This document shows, piece after piece, positions 61,401 to 64,000 of a stretch of DNA of 64,000 nucleotides. The DNA comes from Chrysoperla carnea (lineage: Eukaryota > Arthropoda > Insecta > Neuroptera > Chrysopidae), in contig NC_058337.1 of the NCBI RefSeq assembly GCF_905475395.1, positions 65,864,368 through 65,928,367 on the forward strand. Direction: 5' to 3'. Position 1 is the first letter of the stretch, and every line of letters starts with the position of its first letter. The notes below the pieces were generated by a model. That model saw only the letters and a list, made by a program, of their open reading frames with translations, did no database searches and was not told the DNA's origin. A program made the position numbers and the translations under genes.

Positions 61401-63945
61401 TGTCTATGAAATTAGTCGAAAGTTAGTATAACCGGATGTTAGTCCAGAAACCAATAAAAATAATTCTTACATTTAATCGTTTTTGTAAGTTCTCGAACGT
61501 TTTCTGGGACATTTCAAGGCGAACCACAATTGATTGCAACGACATAATGGATGATGAACATTTTATACTTTTCAAATCATTTTCATTATAATTTAGTAAG
61601 TCACTAAACAGTGATATTGTATCACCCTTTGAATCTGAAGATACTTGTTCTATTGCTTCATTGCAATCCTAAAAGATCATTGAAAGTGCAGTCATACATG
61701 AAAATTAAAAGAAAGTTTTAAGAAAATTAAATAGACTCTTGTTGGAAACACCATTCAATCATATTCAATATACAGGATGGATTATTTTAATCTATTCTAT
61801 ATGGCTAATAAATCGTTTTGTAGTTAACCAATCAAAAAACAACTTAAAAGTTGCAGAGTTTTATGAGGGACATCAGATTGAGCCTAGTTCTCCCAGCAGT
61901 ACCTAGTTAAAATAAATTATTTGTCATTCCTACATTTTGTGAGGAAGGAAATTTATTAAAGCTTCTTTTTGAGAACTAAGAGAGGTTTAAGGTTTGAATT
62001 AATAAGAAAACTTCTGAATAATTTTTACTTCGATCGATCATACATGTATCAAGCTTTATGAGTAACATCCTTATAGATTTATTTACTAAAGTTTTAGTAA
62101 AATTTGATAATTGTTTGATTCCAAAATCGATTCCCACCGTTCTGTAAATGTAAGAAACTGTATCTGTAACTTCTCATGGCGTTTTTTTTAACTTAAAATA
62201 TAGAACGCCATTTTTTAAAATGTTGGATTTTGAAGTTGGAGTGAAGTTTTCCATTGAGCTTATAAATATTAAAGAAATGAAAAAAAATTTCAAACGAAAG
62301 TTGTTTAAAATGATGATTTACATATTATGATTGATATTATGAATTGAACTTGTTGAATGTAATATGAAGTTATTTGTCTAAGTTAATTTTCTGTTAAAAA
62401 TAACTTACATAATTTTTGCTTTCAATTTGATTATTAACATTAGCTATTTTTTGTATATAATTTTCCAAATGTTGATAATCACAAATTTGATTTCGTAGTT
62501 CACTTATAATTTGATCTTGTTCATTTGTACGTTTAGTTAAATCATGAAGTGTAACTATCTGAAAAAAATATTTTTATTTGAAATTTAATCCTTGAGTTAT
62601 CTTAAGAAATCAATGCAATGTACGAAAACCCATGTTACCAATTTTAAAAGTGATGGGTTTATACGCTACACTTTTTAGAGGGGTGGGAAAACATTTTCAT
62701 CTGATTGGCCCAAAAATCTCTATACTTAATATAAAAAATTTATAAAGAGATTTTTGCGAAAAATGGTGTTGTTTTCGAGATATTGCACTCAACACTATTA
62801 AAAAAAGGTTGTTTTCTTGCTAATTCCAAATAAAAACAAGTGAAAACAAACAATTGACTGAGTTGATTGTTGAAATACCATGCATAGACAGTGTTGATTA
62901 CTCATTACCAAAGAATACAGATACATATGTATCTGTATTCTTTGTCATTACACATACATACATGTCACACATATACAAATGATATTCCCATATAATACAT
63001 ACTATACAATTTACGCCTAATTTGCGCCCTCACGGGTAAACAGTGATGTTTACGAAAAAAAGTTTCAAACAAAGGTTGGTTTTTTATATAAGGAATATTT
63101 TTTTACATTTAAATTTTTGTTCTATCTCTAACGGTTTTCAAGATGGGTCCTACGGACCCAAGACCCAATTGACCTGTGTTGCTCATTTACGAACTCGGCC
63201 TCACTTTTTACGTCCTGAGTACGCTGTAAAGTTCAGCTTTGGATATCGACATATAATGAGAAATATATACCAATTCACTTGCGGTGAGAACTCGTATTTT
63301 CTTAACAGTTGGTAATAAAAACAAAAAAAATTAATTTGAAAAATCCTCCGAATTATTTTTGAATACTATACTTCAGCATAAATGATCAATACATTCATCA
63401 AAGGAAAATTACAACTGTTGCCTCATAATGAACTTGCGCAATACGTTGCGAAATTTTCTTGGTACAAAATATGAATATGGCGGTTGTTTTTCACTGTACC
63501 TCAAATTTCACAATTCACTTTTATCCCATTGTAAGTTTTATAAAAATCCCCTTGAGAATTTTTGACTTTAATAACAAAGAATAGGCATACACATTTTTTA
63601 GGACAATCAGATGAAATATGTTGTTCCACAACCCTAAAAATTGTTGGAGGTAAACTGTTTTTTAACTAGGCGAGATCAATTTTAATTATACTACTTCATT
63701 GATCTCGAAAATACAAAAATCAAATTTTTATATTTTGAAAGCACTAGACTATTAATAAAAAGTTTTGTATGTATTGTTTTCGTTCTAAAAAAACCTACTA
63801 TTCGTTTTAAATTCGGTATTAATTCTTCATAATTATTTAAAGTAATGCACGGCTTTTCATTCGAATATTCAATAATTTCAATAATTGAGTTTATAAACTT
63901 ATTTTTACAATCATTTTCATTTTTTAATAACATCACTTCTTGAAT
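43189..63945 (-). CDS. Giant coiled-coil protein, C-terminal 2,296 residues in 15 exons; 5' end outside window
   Basis: Exons in transcript order: 63799-63945, 62409-62558, 61471-61668, 61249-61344, 61074-61157, 60458-60652, 58170-58643, 56924-57330, 54398-55988, 52734-53127, 50806-51491, 48753-49722, 47266-48071, 44801-45222 and 43189-43459. All joins are GT-AG and phase-consistent; the four phase-1 or phase-2 joins each regenerate a sensible codon. The total is 2,296 residues and a TAA stop. The protein is almost entirely heptad-type, rich in Lys, Glu, Asn, Gln and Leu, with the recurring motif EKD..I..L...L (for example EKDKMIKDFQETL and EKDRIIKELEDEL). Two internal tandem repeats and a Cys/His-rich tail are listed separately. 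No motor, GRIP or other recognisable domain appears in the visible part. Long coiled coils of this type occur in kinesin-7/CENP-E tails, golgins and centrosomal scaffolds; I cannot choose between these. A missed short exon is possible, especially in the larger introns. Confidence 0.85.
44280..44520 (+). repeat. Interspersed noncoding repeat in an intron
   Basis: CCCACGACGCAAAAAGGGAG, a short TG microsatellite at 44337-44351, GTCTGTTTGTCTCTCTGTGG, CATCGTAGCTTCTAAGCGGA, CGAACCGATTTT and AAGAAAATCGGTTCAGTTTG are phrases of a type of short insect repeat. The class is uncertain. The 74-codon frame here is not a gene. Confidence 0.5.
44801..45222 (-). CDS. Coiled-coil gene exon
   Basis: 140 codons plus two bases, acceptor TTTTACAAG, donor GTAAGA. 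Includes ELRNEKSALEADNIALTEEI and LENVRNWIQEQRQMNSILNE. The overlapping plus-strand frame at 44862-45188 is a shadow. TT joins with A of the last exon to give Leu. Confidence 0.9.
46101..46198. repeat. 58-bp tandem duplication in an intron
   Basis: GTTTTTAAATTTTTAAATAC plus TCATACATGCAAAATATA at 46101-46138 recurs from 46159 as GTTTTTAAATTTTTAAATGC plus GCATACATGCAAAATATA, so two copies with a 58-bp period. Confidence 0.7.
47266..48071 (-). CDS. Coiled-coil gene exon with tandem donor sites
   Basis: Two bases plus 268 codons, acceptor GAACCTAG. Starts RLSYEIKEKEHVIETIKKRF and ends HEKVIRD. Two consensus donors, GTAAGT at 47265 and GTAAGT at 47256, are nine bases apart; the second would add Val-Ser-Val without changing frame. 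Confidence 0.9.
48753..49722 (-). CDS. Coiled-coil gene exon
   Basis: 323 codons plus one base, acceptor CATTACAG, donor GTAAAA. It has repeated motifs EEKDKMIKDFQETLKCQQCK and LEKDRIIKELEDELQIRNN, and a second CxC-type cluster (KLKECRCKLIESNKEN). The overlapping plus-strand frame at 48599-48886 is a shadow. Confidence 0.9.
50178..50248 (+). ncRNA. tRNA-like sequence (tRNA pseudogene or tRNA-derived SINE head)
   Basis: TAGCTCAGTTGGTAAAAGC at 50185-50203 is an excellent tRNA A-box and D-arm. About 27 bases downstream AATTTCGATTT resembles a degraded B-box. The acceptor and anticodon stems do not pair convincingly, so this is not a functional tRNA. It lies in an intron of the coiled-coil gene, antisense to it. 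Confidence 0.45.
50806..51491 (-). CDS. Coiled-coil gene exon
   Basis: Two bases plus 228 codons, acceptor TAATTTAG, donor GTAATT after CAA. Starts ANEITEKKQLQDELQ and ends FAELYENQ. It includes a short non-coil island SQTTEVGPCCLTREEKLS. Confidence 0.85.
52165..52630. repeat. Probable fold-back element (outer ends only)
   Basis: AACCCTTTCACCGCCATCT (52172-52190) pairs with AAGATGGCGGCGAAAGGATT (52602-52621). Inward pairing is weak, so it may be an old fold-back or a transposon with about 20-bp inverted ends. It lies in an intron. Confidence 0.45.
52734..53127 (-). CDS. Coiled-coil gene exon
   Basis: 131 codons plus one base, acceptor AATTGTAG, donor GTATAA after TTGG. An in-frame alternative donor GTAAAT lies nine bases on, but only the first gives the phase needed by the next exon (G|CG, Ala). 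Contains LNEKDKIIEQLILSHYHADN. Confidence 0.8.
53590..54315. repeat. Fold-back element in an intron
   Basis: Arms of about 220-240 bp: GATTAAGCTGTGTTCACCCT, CTAGTGGTGCTTTTGTCCAG, TCTAAGCAAAAAATGCCACT and GTATATTTCGAAAAGTCGAT in the left arm each have inverted counterparts near 54280-54300, 54235-54255, 54148-54168 and 54125-54145. About 250 bases in the centre are unpaired. It occupies most of the intron between the exons ending at 53127 and 54398. Confidence 0.75.
54398..55988 (-). CDS. Coiled-coil gene, largest exon
   Basis: One base plus 530 codons, acceptor TTTGCTAG, donor GTTGTA (unusual but in phase with the following GCGGAATTAAAG exon). The first 117 residues are Cys-bearing repeats. 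The rest is continuous coiled coil with repeated EK(D/E)..I..L..TL motifs such as EKEQLIKDLKATL and NERNLIIEQYKREQL. Confidence 0.9.
55637..57168 (-). repeat. Coding tandem repeat, units of about 43 residues with conserved cysteines
   Basis: Units align as LQ(D/N)(E/N)(F/Y)N.(K/R)C.CLED(D/E).R.C...L.EEN..LKETI..L.E. There is a degenerate unit (LQCVEKELHDNRECAQKLAE...), then LQNNFNERCSCLEDDKRVCV, LQDEYNQKYSSLEDENRVCT, LEDEFNKKCACLEDDNRECI, and two C-terminal partial units (LQEECNNKCRCLED and NFNKKCTCLENEL). The intron at 55989-56923 falls inside the second unit and three extra residues sit there. One unit has lost both CxC cysteines (KYSSLED). Confidence 0.8.
56924..57330 (-). CDS. Coiled-coil gene exon, start of the Cys-bearing repeat block
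   Basis: 135 codons plus two bases. Acceptor TTGTAAAG, donor GTAAAT after CA, giving phase 2. The next exon supplies G to complete CAG (Gln), a strong check of the join. The second half carries repeat units (see 55637-57168). Confidence 0.85.
57567..57972. repeat. Fold-back element in an intron
   Basis: The ends AATTTTTTCTATG (57567) and CATAGAAAAAATT (to 57972) are exact inverted repeats. Further in, AGTTTTATGTAGATGGAGGT pairs with the complement of ACCTCTATCTATATAAAACT, and GGTTCTGTATAGT pairs with ACTATACAGAAC. The arms meet near 57765, so it is nearly a full palindrome. The frame at 57767-57964 is inside the right arm. Confidence 0.75.
58170..58643 (-). CDS. Coiled-coil gene exon carrying the 17-18 residue tandem repeat
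   Basis: 158 codons, phase 0/0, acceptor CCTTCTTAG, donor GTAAGT. Residues 18-70 of the exon are three tandem copies of L-E-(T/A)-(V/C)-N-x-x-L-(T/M)-D-K-I-T-Q-(L/M)-Q (58434-58592). The rest is coiled coil with cysteines, including KTVSEMCDCKQTYETIQEKA. Confidence 0.85.
58434..58592 (-). repeat. Coding tandem repeat, three copies of 17-18 residues
   Basis: Copies begin LETVNKSLTDKITQLQER, LETVNNDLTDKITQMQK and LEACNQELMDKITQLQDH. The first two are nearly identical at nucleotide level, so the expansion is fairly recent. The 18, 17, 18 spacing departs from the heptad period, implying register shifts or a local 11/18-residue periodicity. Confidence 0.8.
59288..59620. repeat. Fold-back element in an intron
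   Basis: The left end TAAGGATGTATCAGC pairs with GCTCATACTACCTTA at the right. Inside, GATGGTGAATTATGTTATAA pairs with TTATGACAAAATTCATCATC, and AAAAGTAAGAATAAATTTTT pairs with the complement of AAAATTTTATTCTTATTTTT. Nearly full palindrome, 333 bp. Confidence 0.7.
60458..60652 (-). CDS. Coiled-coil gene exon
   Basis: 65 codons, phase 0/0, acceptor ATTATTTTAG, donor GTATAT. Contains ILEMEKCIECLKLELAEF and ends NLETLLKEKELE, again heptad-like with cysteines. Confidence 0.8.
61074..61157 (-). CDS. Coiled-coil gene exon
   Basis: 28 codons (ETFLKLYDELSNEMAETKTY...), phase 0/0, acceptor ATTTTTTAG, donor GTATTC, which is weak. The short exon and weak donor make its end the least certain in the gene. 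Confidence 0.6.
61249..61344 (-). CDS. Coiled-coil gene exon
   Basis: 32 codons, starting DCKCDEYYKEIQRLQDENMN. Acceptor TTTTACAG. I chose donor GTACGA because it keeps phase 0 with the next exon; GTAGAT ten bases further on would break phase. Confidence 0.65.
61471..61668 (-). CDS. Coiled-coil gene exon
   Basis: 66 codons, phase 0/0, acceptor TCTTTTAG, donor GTAAGA. Its start (DCNEAIEQVSSDSKGDT) is less helical and may be a break between coiled-coil segments; it ends LEMSQKTFENLQKRLN. Confidence 0.8.
62409..62558 (-). CDS. Coiled-coil gene exon
   Basis: 50 codons, phase 0/0, acceptor TTTTTTCAG, donor GTAAGT. Contains HDLTKRTNEQDQIISELRNQ, a clear heptad stretch. The preceding intron holds repeat copy F. 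Confidence 0.8.
62833..63250 (-). repeat. Interspersed repeat family, copy F (minus orientation)
   Basis: Reads as the reverse of copy B's 3' portion. It shows AAACAAGTGAAAACAAACAA, GTTGAAATACCATGCATAGA, TTCCCATATAATACATACTA, CCTCACGGGTAAACAGTGAT, the GGGTCCTACGGACCCA phrase, CTCATTTACGAACTCGGCC and TTTTTACGTCCTGAG. The 5' third of the family is missing. A 90-codon frame at 63043-63315 is inside it and is not a gene. It contains a 36-bp palindrome listed separately. Confidence 0.7.
62909..62944. repeat. Perfect 36-bp palindrome inside repeat copy F
   Basis: CAAAGAATACAGATACAT at 62909-62926 is followed directly by its exact reverse complement to 62944, with no loop. The corresponding position in the other copies holds only the simple-sequence GTATGTATGTG-type stretch. 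Confidence 0.8.
63799..63945 (-). CDS. Coiled-coil gene, first exon visible in the window
   Basis: 49 codons, phase 0 at both ends, acceptor ATTTTTAG and donor GTAGGT. It encodes a Leu/Lys/Glu/Asn-rich segment starting IQEVMLLKNENDCKNKF. The open frame runs on past the donor (to 63691), but the donor matches consensus and the phase fits the next exon. Confidence 0.7.
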
Positions 63946-64000
63946 CTAAAAATATAATTTAATTATTACTTGAAATTAATGTGATTTAGCTTAACCTTTT

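Noticed and set aside
63043..63315. A 90-codon plus-strand frame
   Set aside because: It reads through repeat copy F; homologous stretches in copies A, B and C contain stops and have no coding potential.

Overview
This is a strongly AT-rich, repeat-loaded arthropod (most likely insect) nuclear segment. The case for that is spliced genes with GT-AG introns, decayed mariner and hAT transposase fragments, PIF/Harbinger-like MITEs, and a very low density of coding sequence. There are no operons, ribosome-binding sites, rRNA genes or CRISPR arrays. I cannot name the species.

Layout. Bases 1-29,780 hold no gene I can support. They are AT-rich filler with interspersed repeats, of which the most conspicuous are long imperfect inverted repeats (fold-back elements, 300-700 bp) and copies of one noncoding family beginning with an ATACCATGTATA-like end (copies A, B, C and D). 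At 29,784-29,864 on the minus strand is one possible short first exon. From 30,881 to 32,341 lie repeat copy E, a hAT transposase C-terminal fragment and another fold-back. At 34,801-37,577 is the clearest gene in the window: a three-exon plus-strand MALSU1/RsfS-family mitochondrial ribosome assembly factor, with a Harbinger-like MITE in its second intron. It is followed by a 118-residue single-exon gene of unknown function (38,852-39,208) and more fold-back repeats.

From 43,189 to the right-hand end (63,945, continuing beyond the window) runs a minus-strand gene encoding a giant coiled-coil protein. I joined 15 exons whose phases all agree. They give at least 2,296 residues ending in a natural stop. 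The protein contains two internal tandem repeats: a cysteine-bearing unit of about 43 residues, and a 17-18 residue unit. It ends in a short Cys/His-rich tail. No motor, kinase or other catalytic domain is seen in the portion present, and I do not recognise the family. Many of its introns carry a fold-back or another repeat.

Nothing suggests that the genes act together. MALSU1 and the 118-residue gene lie head-to-tail on the plus strand, and both are convergent with the coiled-coil gene. The most unusual features are the repeat architecture of the coiled-coil protein and the density of long palindromes, several with readable insertion histories. All alignments behind these statements were done by eye.
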